Shown piece by piece: positions 1 to 7,961 of a stretch of 64,000 bases of DNA. Positions within the stretch are counted from its first letter, which is position 1. Each line of letters starts with the position of its first letter. The stretch is from positions 115,264 through 179,263 of the forward strand of contig NZ_QPJT01000008.1 of assembly GCF_003337415.1 (NCBI RefSeq), read 5' to 3'. This stretch comes from Anaerobacterium chartisolvens. GTDB lineage: Bacteria; Bacillota; Clostridia; Acetivibrionales; DSM-27016. The notes under the pieces are model-generated. The model had not been told where the DNA came from, did not search any database, and was given only the letters and a program-made list of their open reading frames with translations. The position numbers and the translations under genes were made by a program.

Positions 1-339
1 CTCCTCTTTTCCAGATTGAAAATAGGAATGTAAATAAATCATGTTCCCATTCAGGCAGGGTATTGGAAAATGACTTTTTCCTATTGTAAAAATTCCTACC
101 TGCTTATCAAAAAAATGCTCGGTGATAATTTTTAGAGGTTTAATAAACCTATTATCTTTAGGATCAGCTTTTATATCGGCTAAAAAAACAAGTGTCCAGA
201 GCGATGATTTGTAATTTGGAACATAATAATTCAACTGTGGAAAATATTTGTCGCCTTCTTTTAAAACATTCCAACAGCCGTTTTCATCTTGTGCTTCCAA
301 TATTTTTGATATAATCGTTTTTTTCATTTCTTCAAACAT
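1..339 (-). CDS. Partial protein, prenyltransferase/squalene-cyclase-like helical repeat fold (C-terminus off window)
   Basis: The first 113 codons of a minus-strand gene are open from an ATG at 339 to the window edge. The peptide begins MFEEMKKTIISKILEAQ and continues through a DENGCW-type turn, an LNYYVPNYKSSLWTLVFLAD stretch and a short FTIGKSHFPIPCLNGNM segment. This alternation of helices and Trp/aromatic turns is the look of prenyltransferase/squalene-oxidase repeat proteins of clostridia, some of which act on peptides or terpenoids. A weak AAGGTG ribosome site precedes the ATG. The rest of the gene lies outside the window, so the enzyme type cannot be decided. Confidence 0.5.
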   Translation of the reverse strand, partial: MFEEMKKTIISKILEAQDENGCWNVLKEGDKYFPQLNYYVPNYKSSLWTLVFLADIKADPKDNRFIKPLKIITEHFFDKQVGIFTIGKSHFPIPCLNGNMIYLHSYFQSGKEE

Positions 340-394
340 AACACCTTGCCCCCATTGAAACATTTATATTTAAAAAAATAACAACACCTTAATG

Positions 395-1156
395 TCAAAT
401 AACCTGTAAAAGCATCGTAACTCCTGATATTTCATTCTCCAGTTCATCACATTCAGCCTGTTGGCTTTGTATATAGCTTTCAAAGAGATATGCTTTATCT
501 GGATATTTTTCTTTAATCTCATTTGCTCTCATTACTATAAATGACTGCTGCTCATTATTTAAGCTTTCCAGGTCAGCTTCTTCATTAAATATTTCATCAA
601 GCAGCTTCACTCCTGCCTTTTGGAAAAATAAAAACCACTTTTCTCTTGTCGGATATCTCTCATCAGAATCGTTATTTCCATAAGCATCATTAATAAATAT
701 GTAGCCGCCATTTTTCACTGTGTTTTTTAGTAATTGTATTGTCTCTTCCGGATTTCCCAGCACATCTCCGACAGCACCAAGGATAACAATATCGTAGTCC
801 TTTTCAATCTTTACCGCCTTATTGATATCTCCTGCCTTAAATTCACACAGGTTCTCTACACCATATTCTTTAGCTTTTTTATTTGCAAAATCAACAAACT
901 CAGGAATGATGTCAATGCCCTTAATCTTACAGTCTAAAGCCTTGGCTACTTGGATACTGACAGCCCCTTTTCCGCAAGCCAAATCAAGCACCTTTGTTGT
1001 CTCTGATACTTTAATATGCTTTTGGAACATGTCAATAATATCCTTTGGTGATGAGCCAAGTTCCCATAAATCCTGCAATAGATATGGCAGGTGTGGAATC
1101 AGTTCAGTATATCCTGCAGTCAATGACTTTGCAAGCTTTTCTTCGACATTTGACAT
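395..1156 (-). CDS. Class I SAM-dependent methyltransferase
   Basis: The 253-residue product has a classical SAM-binding motif I, VLDLACGKGAVS, near residues 55-66, an acidic motif II (KGIDI) and a DIVILGAVGDVLG strand. These place it in the Rossmann-fold methyltransferases. The substrate is unknown. The ATG at 1156 is preferred over an upstream in-frame start because AAAGGAG sits 8 bases in front of it. It stands alone on the minus strand, 55 bases upstream of the partial gene that begins at 339. Related proteins are often annotated as generic methyltransferase domain proteins in clostridial accessory regions, and nothing here narrows that further. Confidence 0.8.
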   Translation of the reverse strand: MSNVEEKLAKSLTAGYTELIPHLPYLLQDLWELGSSPKDIIDMFQKHIKVSETTKVLDLACGKGAVSIQVAKALDCKIKGIDIIPEFVDFANKKAKEYGVENLCEFKAGDINKAVKIEKDYDIVILGAVGDVLGNPEETIQLLKNTVKNGGYIFINDAYGNNDSDERYPTREKWFLFFQKAGVKLLDEIFNEEADLESLNNEQQSFIVMRANEIKEKYPDKAYLFESYIQSQQAECDELENEISGVTMLLQVI

Positions 1157-1221
1157 AGGCTTACTCCTTTCTGGTGTACGAGACACTTAATGTGAAAATA
1201 AAATGGCAACGTTACGGGAGC

Positions 1222-1247
1222 GGAACGCCACGGTGGGCGTTCCCTAC
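1222..1247 (-). repeat. REP-like palindrome with GTAG tetranucleotide
   Basis: On the minus strand GTAG is followed at once by an inverted repeat GGAACGCC/GGCGTTCC with a 6-base loop. GTAG next to a GC-rich hairpin is the hallmark of REP sequences mobilised by RAYT (Y1) transposases. A related palindrome lies at 42442-42468. No RAYT gene is present in the window. Confidence 0.5.
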
Positions 1248-1414
1248 CAATCGTTTTCATGTATTCTCCTGTGCAAGCCTTTTCATTCTTGTTCTCAAAA
1301 AAACAAGCAATGCAGCGTCCCTTTAAGTTCAGGTAAAAAGGCCGGACAGGCCCACTTGCTATGCGGTATTATGGCTTAAGCTTTTGGCAAGATAATCGTT
1401 GTTTTTTAAGGTAG

Positions 1415-1562
1415 AGGTGGGGACGCTCCTGCTTTTTTCACAGTTTTCCGGCTCTGCCTGCTCCGTGAACAGCTAAATGGAAGCCGACCTTCAGCCCTCC
1501 TTAACCCTATCCTATTTGAATTAATGAATTTGGAATGTTGAAATAAACAGGACCGTCCCCAT
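1415..1562 (+). repeat. 145-bp dispersed repeat, copy A
   Basis: This is the first full copy of a repeat that starts AGGTGGGGACGCTCCTG and ends near CAGGNCCGTCCCC, so the two ends are inverted copies of each other. The conserved interior contains CCACAGTTTTCCGGCTCTGC and ATCCTATTTGAATTAATG. Other copies lie at 2649, 4246, 5641, 10256, 11021, 11915 and 13547, all reading the same way. The left end is at 1415 and the right end is slightly degenerate. Confidence 0.85.
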
Positions 1563-1676
1563 CCCCCATCTAATTTTATAATCCGGTTTTTCTGTAATTT
1601 TATTAGCAGCGGTGACTACATTGGTAAAAACTGATGTAAAAATCAGAAACATAAAAAATAGAACAATCTTTTTCAT
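1521..1676 (-). CDS. Short exported peptide, truncated by repeat copy A
   Basis: A 51-residue reading frame starts at the ATG at 1676, which has GGAGG 7 bases upstream. It opens with a clear signal peptide (MKKIVLFFMFLIFTSVFTNV, then VTAANK as cleavage region). The mature part is only about 25 residues, and its last dozen codons and its stop lie inside the dispersed repeat at 1415-1562. The original gene was therefore probably longer and lost its 3' part when the repeat arrived. No family is recognised. It could be a functional micropeptide or a remnant. Confidence 0.4.
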   Translation of the reverse strand: MKKIVLFFMFLIFTSVFTNVVTAANKITEKPDYKIRWGMGTVLFISTFQIH

Positions 1677-1749
1677 AAATAAGCCTCCATAAAATTTCTT
1701 TGTTGTATGTATAATCATTCAATACCTTCTCTTGGCCTCACTTTTGTTA

Positions 1750-1830
1750 TTAAGTTACCCACAATTCATCTTCATCGTCTACCTTCCATTTAAGGTAAGC
1801 AGTCACTGTTCCAAAAGTATATTTAAATGT
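1750..1830 (-). pseudogene. Possible C-terminal gene fragment
   Basis: About 26 codons ending at a TAA at 1750 read as a plausible acidic protein tail (LKWKVDDEDELWVT). The stretch overlaps the 3' end of the upstream gene in another frame and has no start or ribosome site of its own. It looks like the end of a decayed gene, but the run is short enough to be chance. Confidence 0.2.
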
Positions 1831-2551
1831 ATTTTAATACCTCATTGACAAATTGTTGAGTTCCGACTCCCTCTGGCCTTATTGTTATAATAATCTTCGA
1901 TTTACCATAAAGCAAGAGACTTCTAACAATACTGTTACCGTTTATGGGCTCAGAATTCCCACCCAGGTCTTTAATAAAAGCCTCAGCCCAGCTTATATCC
2001 GTCATCATCAAAACATATTTAGGCTTAAGCTCTTCTAACTCTGCCTTAAGCAGCAGTATACATTCCTTGACTTGAGCGTCCCACTCACTGGCATTAGGAT
2101 TGCCGCCTTCAAACGGAGATATTTTAAGCAGATTGCTCCAGGCTAGATAGCTTTCCCAATTATCATCATTGCAGTCTGAGACTCCTTTTAGGATTTCCTT
2201 TGAAACTCGCCAGAATGCCGACCTGTGAATGTTATAATCATCTTTATATGTTCCGTCCCATCTGTCTTTCAACCATTGCATCGGACATTCCAATCCATCG
2301 TTGGCGTCACTGATAACCTTTTTTGCAATATTCCTAACATCAATATCATCGCAAGTCCACCCATATTTCCATCCGTTGCAAGCCCTTCCTACAACCATGA
2401 GAATCGGATTTTTACCATATAAATTCCCTATAAGCGGATAGAATAATGTATACTTCTTATCCTTTTTGTAATACTTGCTTTTAATAGTGTCATATATGAA
2501 AGAGCTGACCATATCCATTACTTTGCTTTGATAATAGGGAGAAAGCTGCAT
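1823..2551 (-). CDS. Uracil-DNA-glycosylase-fold-like protein
   Basis: The 242-residue product has an early NPILMVVGRACNGW strand-turn near residue 50, a central SNLLKISPFEGGNP segment and a late LKPKYVLMMTD strand. That order of motifs resembles the uracil-DNA glycosylase superfamily, in which the first loop binds the base pocket. I do not see a catalytic Asp in the usual GQDP context, so DNA-repair activity is uncertain. The start at 2551 is chosen because GAGGAGG lies 9 bases upstream. The gene is bordered by repeat copies on both sides, which fits an accessory cargo gene. Confidence 0.5.
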   Translation of the reverse strand: MQLSPYYQSKVMDMVSSFIYDTIKSKYYKKDKKYTLFYPLIGNLYGKNPILMVVGRACNGWKYGWTCDDIDVRNIAKKVISDANDGLECPMQWLKDRWDGTYKDDYNIHRSAFWRVSKEILKGVSDCNDDNWESYLAWSNLLKISPFEGGNPNASEWDAQVKECILLLKAELEELKPKYVLMMTDISWAEAFIKDLGGNSEPINGNSIVRSLLLYGKSKIIITIRPEGVGTQQFVNEVLKYI

Positions 2552-2648
2552 TTCAAAATTCCTCCTCAAATAAAAATATTGTTTGTCACCTATTTCCTTT
2601 CCATTATTATACTACTTCGTGCTTCATTCGTCATTACTGATTATATAG

Positions 2649-2684
2649 AGGTGGGGACGCTCCTGTTTTTTCCACAGTTTTCTG
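2649..2684 (+). repeat. 145-bp dispersed repeat, copy B (left end only)
   Basis: The sequence starts AGGTGGGGACGCTCCTG and continues to CCACAGTTTTCTG, as in the full copies. It then diverges, so only the left quarter of the repeat survives. It lies between the divergent genes at 2551 and 2768. Confidence 0.7.
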
Positions 2685-2767
2685 TTTTTATTGACATTAC
2701 GTACGCTTAGTGATATATTTATAACACAATGTTAGAAATATATCACTTTGAGTTCAGGGGGATTACT

Positions 2768-3109
2768 ATGAAAATAAATAAGTTAGGATTTTTATCACTT
2801 TTTGCGCTTCTGGGCATTATAGGGCTGATTATAGATAAAAAGGCCCTTCTGGGATTATTAGGTTTTGTTTCTTATTTTCGCTATTTCTTCGTGACGCCTG
2901 ATGAGATGTTTATACAAAATGTTAGGAGGGCGGCAAGCATTGGATTTTTTTCAGGTGTCGTTGTAACAACTATTGCGGTCGTACTGTGCGCACTATTACC
3001 TTCTCTTATAGCAAGTAATGTGGCTCTGGTATCCGGTTATGTTGTTTCAATATTCTTCTTTACCATAGCTCTTGTGGTGCTGGAACTAAAAGAAATGAGG
3101 GGATGCTAA
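2768..3109 (+). CDS. DUF3796-like small membrane protein
   Basis: The 113-residue product has four hydrophobic helices: two near the N-terminus ([16 protein letters not shown] and [16 protein letters not shown]) and two after residue 55. A short charged linker ([15 protein letters not shown]) lies between the pairs. This layout, with an Xre regulator immediately downstream, matches the DUF3796 family of clostridial membrane proteins, whose function is unknown. The ATG at 2768 follows AGGGGGATT. The stop at 3109 lies 2 bases before the regulator ATG at 3112, so the three genes 2768-4190 form an operon. Confidence 0.6.
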   Translation: MKINKLGFLSLFALLGIIGLIIDKKALLGLLGFVSYFRYFFVTPDEMFIQNVRRAASIGFFSGVVVTTIAVVLCALLPSLIASNVALVSGYVVSIFFFTIALVVLELKEMRGC

Positions 3110-3111
3110 AC

Positions 3112-3321
3112 ATGGCCTTGGTTACGAAAATGCACGAATACCGAGCTAAACACAGTATGACTCAGGATGAACTTGCCTCGCTTGTCGGTGTGCGACGGGA
3201 AACTATCGTCAACTTAGAAAAGGGCCGCTATAACCCATCTCTGAAGCTGGCTATGGACATTGCAAAAGTTTTCTCATGTTCAGTTGAGGATTTGTTTACA
3301 TTTAATGAGGAGGAAAAATGA
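3112..3321 (+). CDS. Xre-family HTH regulator
   Basis: The 69-residue protein is little more than one HTH_3 domain: helix 2 at [12 protein letters not shown], recognition helix [11 protein letters not shown], and the tail [16 protein letters not shown]. The short Cro/YgzD-like form typically represses its own operon. The ATG at 3112 is preferred to one at 3103 because GAGGGG is placed correctly for it. It overlaps the next gene by the ATGA arrangement at 3318, which couples it translationally with the peptidase. DNA targets are unknown. Confidence 0.85.
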   Translation: MALVTKMHEYRAKHSMTQDELASLVGVRRETIVNLEKGRYNPSLKLAMDIAKVFSCSVEDLFTFNEEEK

Positions 3322-4190
3322 TGAAGCGTTTTATTAGAATATGCGGAAAAATCAAGTATTTGGGGCTTTTGGGCTTACCCGGCCTTTTCCTTGAGTACAG
3401 ATTGTTTGACTTCCTGTGGCTTTTCTGGCTGCTTGGCTTTGTTGAAATATTTTATAATTTCCCTGTGTTCCTTCAGTCGCTCAAGCAGCTATGGGGGATG
3501 CTGGTTGTTCCTTTACGCTATGGTTCTCTCATACCAGACGCAAATAACTATCGTTGCCAAGTAAAGTATTCTCTGCCTTTCAAAGAATCTTGGGCAGTAG
3601 TCAACGGTGGTGTGGATAAAAAATCCTCTCATTCATGGGACATCCCGACACAGCGATACGCCTACGATTTTCTAATGCTTGATGAAAGCGGAAAAAGCTG
3701 CGTAAGCGACGGAAATAAAGCATCCGATTATTATTGTTATGGAAAAGATGTTTTGGCACCAGCAGACGGAGAGGTTATTGAGGCCGTTTGCGGCTATCCC
3801 GACAGCCTCATATTGGGAAATGGTCGGGCTGATTGCTCCGCCCGTGATATACGAGGGAACCATATCCTGATTCGTCATTCACAAAGGGAATATAGCCTTT
3901 TGGCTCATTTGCAGCCCGGCAGCATCGGTGCCAAAATCGGCGACATTGTTAAGCGTGGGCAGGTCATTGCCCGCTGTGGCAATTCAGGCAATAGTTCAGA
4001 ACCGCACCTGCACTTTCAGCTTCAGGACGGGCCGAGTTTTTTCAGTTCGGCAGGCCTGCCCATCGAATTTGAGAATATATCATCAGCTCCAATGTCGAGC
4101 TATTCCGCTTATGATCCACGCGCTCTTCCTTCCGCTACCGACCAGCAGGGGAACTACATAGTACGCAGTCAAAGTGTAGCGAACATGTAG
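3318..4190 (+). CDS. M23 (LytM-type) metallopeptidase with N-terminal membrane segments
   Basis: Residues 12-60 are strongly hydrophobic (about two membrane segments). The M23 domain spans roughly residues 95-260. Visible motifs are QRYAYDF (metal-binding Asp), [17 protein letters not shown] and [10 protein letters not shown], the HxH signature. M23 enzymes are zinc endopeptidases that cut peptidoglycan cross-links or bacteriocin peptides. In this subfamily the first His of the HxxxD motif appears as Tyr/Ala context, with HSWD just before. Two ATGs (3318, 3321) follow GAGGAGG and I cannot decide between them. Cotranscription with DUF3796 and Xre suggests envelope remodelling under local repression. 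Confidence 0.8.
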   Translation: MMKRFIRICGKIKYLGLLGLPGLFLEYRLFDFLWLFWLLGFVEIFYNFPVFLQSLKQLWGMLVVPLRYGSLIPDANNYRCQVKYSLPFKESWAVVNGGVDKKSSHSWDIPTQRYAYDFLMLDESGKSCVSDGNKASDYYCYGKDVLAPADGEVIEAVCGYPDSLILGNGRADCSARDIRGNHILIRHSQREYSLLAHLQPGSIGAKIGDIVKRGQVIARCGNSGNSSEPHLHFQLQDGPSFFSSAGLPIEFENISSAPMSSYSAYDPRALPSATDQQGNYIVRSQSVANM

Positions 4191-4245
4191 CATCAAACCT
4201 GTTGCTGGAATCAACCCACTACCAAGGGCAGCAAGCAGTGAATGG

Positions 4246-4280
4246 GAGGTGGGGACGCCAGAGTCCCCACCCCTCTTTTT
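4246..4280 (+). terminator. Hairpin terminator made from repeat ends (copy C)
   Basis: AGGTGGGGAC and GTCCCCACC, the two terminal sequences of the 145-bp repeat, face each other with only a few bases between and are followed by CCTCTTTTT. The arrangement is a good intrinsic terminator between the convergent genes ending at 4190 and 4282. It is either an internally deleted repeat copy or an unrelated look-alike. Confidence 0.65.
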
Positions 4281-4281
4281 A

Positions 4282-5121
4282 TTACCACATTCTTCTAATA
4301 CCATCATCTGTTATTTTTATGGCTCCCTCTTTTAACAGTCTTCCAACGGCTCTTTTAAAGGCAGCTTTACTCATGTTAAATTCAGCTTTAATATCTTCCG
4401 GAGAGCTTTTATCATTAAGAGAAAGAGCTCCACTCCTCAATTTCAACCTATCCATAATTTTTTGAGCATCGCTCTCTATTTCATTGTATGCCTCTTCTCT
4501 CAAGCTCAATTCCAGCTTGCCATCCTGCCTTACCTTTTTAATTCTTACCTCCACACCGTCACCGTCTTTATAATTGCCGTACAGCTCTTTATTTGGAATC
4601 AGTCCCTGATACTTGTTGTCTACGGCTACAAAAGCCCCGAGCTGTTTACTGATACTATAGACGGTTCCGTGGGCTCTATCATTTTCTTTATATGGCGATT
4701 CGGTGCTTAACAGATTATATATATTCATAGTTGCACATAATCTGTTGCTACTATCTATATACAATGCAACTAAATATGAACCACCCGCTATAACCTTACC
4801 CACCTGTTCCCTGAAAGGCAAAAACAAGTCTTTTTCCAAACCCCAATCTAAAAAAGCACCAATATTTGTAGTCTCCACTACTTGTAAAACATTCAGCTCG
4901 CCAATTACAAGCTTTGGTCTTTTCACTGTACATATCATTCTGTCTTCAGAGTCCTTATAAACAAATACCTCTATTTCATCACCGACTTGAATATCCTGTG
5001 GTACATCACTTTTTGGCAGTAAAATATCATCCCTGCTTTTATCACTCTTTGAGTTCAGATAAGCCCCAATCTGGGTCTTTCTGACTATTTGCAGCTTCTG
5101 GATTTTCCCTAATTCAATCAT
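4282..5121 (-). CDS. cvfB: CvfB-type S1 RNA-binding protein
   Basis: The 279-residue product has S1-like beta-barrel repeats: residues 1-65 (GKIQKLQIVRKTQIGAYL), 70-135 (LNVLQVVETTNIGAFLDWG, the diagnostic GAFLDWGL) and 145-210. It ends with a winged-helix-like C-terminus (FNMSKAAFKRAVGRLLKEGAIKI). This is the exact order of the CvfB/YitL family, RNA-binding regulators linked to virulence factor expression in staphylococci. AGAAGGGAT precedes the ATG. It is followed on the other strand by the M23 operon, with a shared terminator hairpin between. Confidence 0.9.
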   Translation of the reverse strand: MIELGKIQKLQIVRKTQIGAYLNSKSDKSRDDILLPKSDVPQDIQVGDEIEVFVYKDSEDRMICTVKRPKLVIGELNVLQVVETTNIGAFLDWGLEKDLFLPFREQVGKVIAGGSYLVALYIDSSNRLCATMNIYNLLSTESPYKENDRAHGTVYSISKQLGAFVAVDNKYQGLIPNKELYGNYKDGDGVEVRIKKVRQDGKLELSLREEAYNEIESDAQKIMDRLKLRSGALSLNDKSSPEDIKAEFNMSKAAFKRAVGRLLKEGAIKITDDGIRRMW

Positions 5122-5202
5122 CTTATCCCTTCTTTAATGCTTGTACTTTTTATTGATTTATTGCCTTTGGAGATTTATTGCATTTAGCAACAATTATTTG
5201 TC

Positions 5203-5397
5203 TCAAGGAAGTATTTGTTTTACACGGCCTACCGTTCCGTCAACAAGGCGAACTTTGATGCCATGCGGATGAGTCGAAGAATTTGTAAGAATACTCTCTA
5301 CCGTTCCTTCAGTTAACTTTCCGGTAAGCTGATCATGCTTTTGTACAATCATAACATGGATACCTTGCTTTACATTTTGCCGCTTATTTCCGTCCAT
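5203..5397 (-). CDS. ywbE: YwbE family protein
   Basis: The 64-residue protein matches the small YwbE family in full: an N-terminal RQNVKQGIHVMIVQKHDQ strand, the LTEGTVESILTNSSTHPHGIKV core and the closing RLVDGTVGRVKQIL. The fold is a KOW/SH3-like barrel, and its cellular role is not established. GAGGAG lies 7 bases before the ATG. The small basic gene at 5435-5554 lies just upstream on the same strand. Confidence 0.85.
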   Translation of the reverse strand: MDGNKRQNVKQGIHVMIVQKHDQLTGKLTEGTVESILTNSSTHPHGIKVRLVDGTVGRVKQILP

Positions 5398-5434
5398 TGC
5401 TTATCTCCTCAATACTTGAATTGGCTGTATTTTA

Positions 5435-5554
5435 TCATGGCTTCTCCTTTGACTTCTTTTCCTTAATAGCCTTGGGAGAAATCTTAGGCGCAAAAGTAAC
5501 TTTTTTAACTATATTCTTCTTTTTCTTCAATCTGTCTGGATTTTTAAATGACAT
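5435..5554 (-). CDS. Very small lysine-rich protein (39 aa)
   Basis: An open frame of 39 codons reads MSFKNPDRLKKKKNIVKKVT and then FAPKISPKAIKEKKSKEKP. It is almost half lysine with prolines at regular spacing. AAAGGTG lies about 8 bases upstream of the ATG. It ends 37 bases before the ywbE start and probably shares a transcript with it. No family is recognised. Such peptides can bind RNA or ribosomes, but that is inference. Confidence 0.4.
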   Translation of the reverse strand: MSFKNPDRLKKKKNIVKKVTFAPKISPKAIKEKKSKEKP

Positions 5555-5640
5555 TCCATTCACACCTTTTCACTATATTATTAATTATTTTCCCACCTGT
5601 TTATTATACCTTATATTATAAGAATTAAATAGCACATGTT

Positions 5641-5783
5641 CGGGGACGCTCCTGCTTTTTCCACAGTTTTCTGGCTGTGCCTGCTCCGTGCACAGCGAAA
5701 AAGAAGCGACCTTCATCCTGCTTTAAATCTATCCTATTTTTAATGTATTAAAAACGCTTCGATAAACAGGTGCGTCCCTACCT
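5641..5783 (+). repeat. 145-bp dispersed repeat, copy D
   Basis: A full-length copy starts GGGGACGCTCCTGC and ends CAGGTGCGTCCCTACCT. The interior CCACAGTTTTCTGGC and the AAAAACGCTTC block match the other copies. No target-site duplication is seen at its borders. Confidence 0.85.
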
Positions 5784-5829
5784 CTCTATTATTCAGAGCT
5801 TACGTTAAAAATCTTTAGAAATATACCTC

Positions 5830-5858
5830 TTGACATTTATTTGTATTTGTTGTAATAT
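5830..5858 (+). promoter_or_regulatory. Sigma-A promoter of the peptidoglycan-binding protein gene
   Basis: TTGACA at 5830-5835 and TAATAT at 5853-5858 are separated by exactly 17 bases. Transcription would start near 5865, giving a leader of about 105 bases before the ATG at 5970. Confidence 0.65.
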
Positions 5859-5969
5859 ATTTACATTAAATAGTTTTACATGTATTACTATCAAAATATT
5901 TTATGGCTTTGAATATATTTAAAGTTTTTTAAGTCATTATAAAAATTAACGCAGGAGGTATTTATTATT

Positions 5970-6467
5970 ATGAGGCAACACAAAAAACTATTTTCAATTT
6001 TTGTTCTGGTTGTTTTTATTATGTCTGCTCTTTACATTCCGGCCTCTGCAGCCCCATCATGGCCTAGGCTGGAAAATGGCAGCAACGGGCTAGAGGTATA
6101 TGCTCTGCAATATCTTTTGTTAAGCAGAGGCTATGCCATAAGCATAGTGGATGGCAGATTCGGAAGTGGGACAGAAAGTGCTGTCAGAAGCTTTCAGAGG
6201 GATAACGGTCTTACAGTGGATGGGATCGTCTACTCTGAAACTTGGCCAAAGCTGATAGTAACTGTACGTAAGGGCTCAACCGGCAATGCCGTAAAGGCAG
6301 TGCAGTATCTGCTAAAGCACAAATATGGCTACAGCATAGCAGTAGATGGTGCTTTTGGCTCTGGAACAGAAAGTACGGTCAAAGCATTTCAACGAAGCTG
6401 CAATAGCAGCGAGGTTTCCATCGATGGTATTGTCGGTGAAACAAGCTGGCGATATTTGCTTAGATGA
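5970..6467 (+). CDS. Secreted protein with two peptidoglycan-binding (PG_binding_1) domains
   Basis: The 165-residue product has a signal peptide (residues 1-28, ending PASAAP). It consists of two PG_binding_1 three-helix repeats, about 35-92 and 95-162. Each carries the YALQYLLLSRGY/VKAVQYLLKHKYGY opening and the DGxFGSGTESAVRSFQRDNGL signature. No catalytic domain is attached, so it is likely a cell-wall-anchored or scaffold protein. AGGAGGT lies 10 bases before the ATG, and a strong promoter is visible at 5830-5858. It is monocistronic, with a hairpin 56 bases after the stop. Confidence 0.88.
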   Translation: MRQHKKLFSIFVLVVFIMSALYIPASAAPSWPRLENGSNGLEVYALQYLLLSRGYAISIVDGRFGSGTESAVRSFQRDNGLTVDGIVYSETWPKLIVTVRKGSTGNAVKAVQYLLKHKYGYSIAVDGAFGSGTESTVKAFQRSCNSSEVSIDGIVGETSWRYLLR

Positions 6468-6522
6468 ATCGGTTCAGTTTAAAAAAACATCTTTAGGTTG
6501 TTTTCTATAGCAATTTTTCATC

Positions 6523-6557
6523 AAGGCTTGTGAGCCAAAATACGGCTTACAAGCCTT
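6523..6557. terminator. Stem-loop downstream of the peptidoglycan-binding gene
   Basis: AAGGCTTGTGAGCC and GGCTTACAAGCCTT form a 14-bp stem with one mismatch and a 7-base loop. There is no U-run after it, so it could be a transcript-stabilising hairpin as well as a terminator. Confidence 0.5.
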
Positions 6558-6563
6558 AATATT

Positions 6564-6631
6564 AAGTAGAAATTATTCTGGAGGATATTGTTTTTCATCC
6601 TCCTTTATCCGATATGCAAAAGCCTAAACTA
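6564..6631 (+). repeat. 68-bp hairpin repeat (second copy at 43961)
   Basis: The sequence begins AAGTAGAAATTATTCTGG and has a GGAGGAT stem whose other arm, ATCCTCC, lies 10 bases on. It ends with GATATGCAAAAGCCTAA. The 68-base interval 43961-44028 matches it over its whole length. The loop differs while both stem arms are kept. Confidence 0.65.
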
Positions 6632-6934
6632 TAGTACTGCCATAAATACAGAGCATCTAAATCTTAAAGGCAGTGAAAAACGTCGCACTAGATGGTATAA
6701 TAAGGATAGCCGATTTTGAAGTACTGATTACTTATATAGCCTATATAATAACTGGGTCGCTATTATTAAGTACTGGGGAAAGCTGTTCATGGATAAGAAT
6801 CTCTTGCATAAGTACAGTGATTTACTACCCCTAATTCTATGGTGAAAAAATTAAAGCACCGTTAAAAAGGCATTCCCAGTCAAGCGGAATATCTTTCGGT
6901 CATGGTATTCTGCAAGAGAAGGAGGTGCTTATAC
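6632..6934. other. Intergenic stretch without a recognisable gene
   Basis: The stretch has a 40-codon open run at about 6725-6844 in one plus frame (ending ...KYSDLLPLILW) without a start or ribosome site. It may be a scrap of a lost gene. Apart from the AAGGAGGTG ribosome site of the AraC gene I see nothing else in it. Confidence 0.4.
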
Positions 6935-7837
6935 ATGCACGCATGGGAACAAATACAACAAACAATAGAATTTATTGAGCATCATTTGGATGATGAAATT
7001 AACATCGAAAGCCTTTCAAAAATGGCTTCTTTGTCACCCTTTTACTATCAGCGGCTGTTTAGCCGACTGGTAAAAAAACCGGTTGCCGAGTATATAAAAC
7101 TCCGTCGTATGGCAAAGGCAACTGAGGCAGTACTCCAAAAGGACAAGCGCATTTTGGATATCGCATTGGATCTTGGATTTTCATCTCATGAACACTTTTC
7201 CCGTACCTTTAAAGATACCTTTGGGGTTACGCCGAATGAGTACCGTAAAAGCCCACAAGCACTTAACCGCATGACAAAGCCTGAGCTCTTGCTTCACTAC
7301 ACTCTGATTGACGAAGGAGTTCCTCTAATCACCGATGGTATAGTTTTAGAAGTAAACAGGCAGGAAATTACGGAGCCGGTCTATTTTACCGGCATTAAAA
7401 AGGATATGCCGGTCCAGTTTGTAAACGGACTGGGAATTGAATCAGGGGTTGACCCCCTTAACGCTCTTTGGCAAAACTTTCATGAGCAGAAACAAACAGT
7501 ACTTGGTCTTGCTGAGGATAATGAAGAAATTGGTGTGGCATATCCATGTTTAAAGGAAGGGTATTTTAGCTATTTTGCGGGTGCAAAGTCCAGTCCTGTA
7601 GAAATCCCCAGCGGTTTTATGAATTGGGAACTGCCGCCAGGAAGGTATATTGTTTGTTCCTTTGAAGCTGAGAACTTCGAGGGTCTCGTCATGGATGCTC
7701 TTTATAAAGCACAGCAATATATCTACAACACATGGCTGCCAAATCACAAACTGCAAACTGAGGCGTTTTGTGCTGAAAGATATGCGAGCCATTCGCCTGA
7801 AACCACAAACATGGAAATATGGCTTAAGCTGATATAA
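6935..7837 (+). CDS. AraC-family regulator with GyrI-like effector domain
   Basis: The 300-residue protein has two AraC helix-turn-helix motifs in residues 10-105. The first is INIESLSKMASLSPFYYQRLFSRL. The second is ILDIALDLGFSSHEHFSRTFKDTFG, followed by TPNEYR. A GyrI-like small-molecule-binding domain follows from about residue 140 to the end. This MarA/Rob-like architecture usually senses drugs or other amphipathic ligands. The ATG at 6935 is chosen over one at 6902 because AGGAGGT is placed 8 bases before it. It converges with the methyltransferase/ECF operon, and no target operon is obvious nearby. Confidence 0.88.
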   Translation: MHAWEQIQQTIEFIEHHLDDEINIESLSKMASLSPFYYQRLFSRLVKKPVAEYIKLRRMAKATEAVLQKDKRILDIALDLGFSSHEHFSRTFKDTFGVTPNEYRKSPQALNRMTKPELLLHYTLIDEGVPLITDGIVLEVNRQEITEPVYFTGIKKDMPVQFVNGLGIESGVDPLNALWQNFHEQKQTVLGLAEDNEEIGVAYPCLKEGYFSYFAGAKSSPVEIPSGFMNWELPPGRYIVCSFEAENFEGLVMDALYKAQQYIYNTWLPNHKLQTEAFCAERYASHSPETTNMEIWLKLI

Positions 7838-7898
7838 TAGACTGATACACTCCCTTGCATATCGTCATAGTGTCAAGCGCGTGGAGGGTTTGGAAAAC

Positions 7899-7939
7899 GG
7901 GGGACATTTCGATAATCGCTATTTTTGAGGGCTGTCCCC
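7899..7939. repeat. Short GGGGAC...GTCCCC palindromic repeat
   Basis: GGGGGACATTTCGATAATCG runs into CTATTTTTGAGGGCTGTCCCC. The ends are complementary. The inner TCGATAATCGCTATTTTTGA block recurs at 9527-9546. It lies between the convergent genes ending at 7837 and 7962. Confidence 0.55.
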
Positions 7940-7961
7940 TTACACCACCACTACCCTTCCA

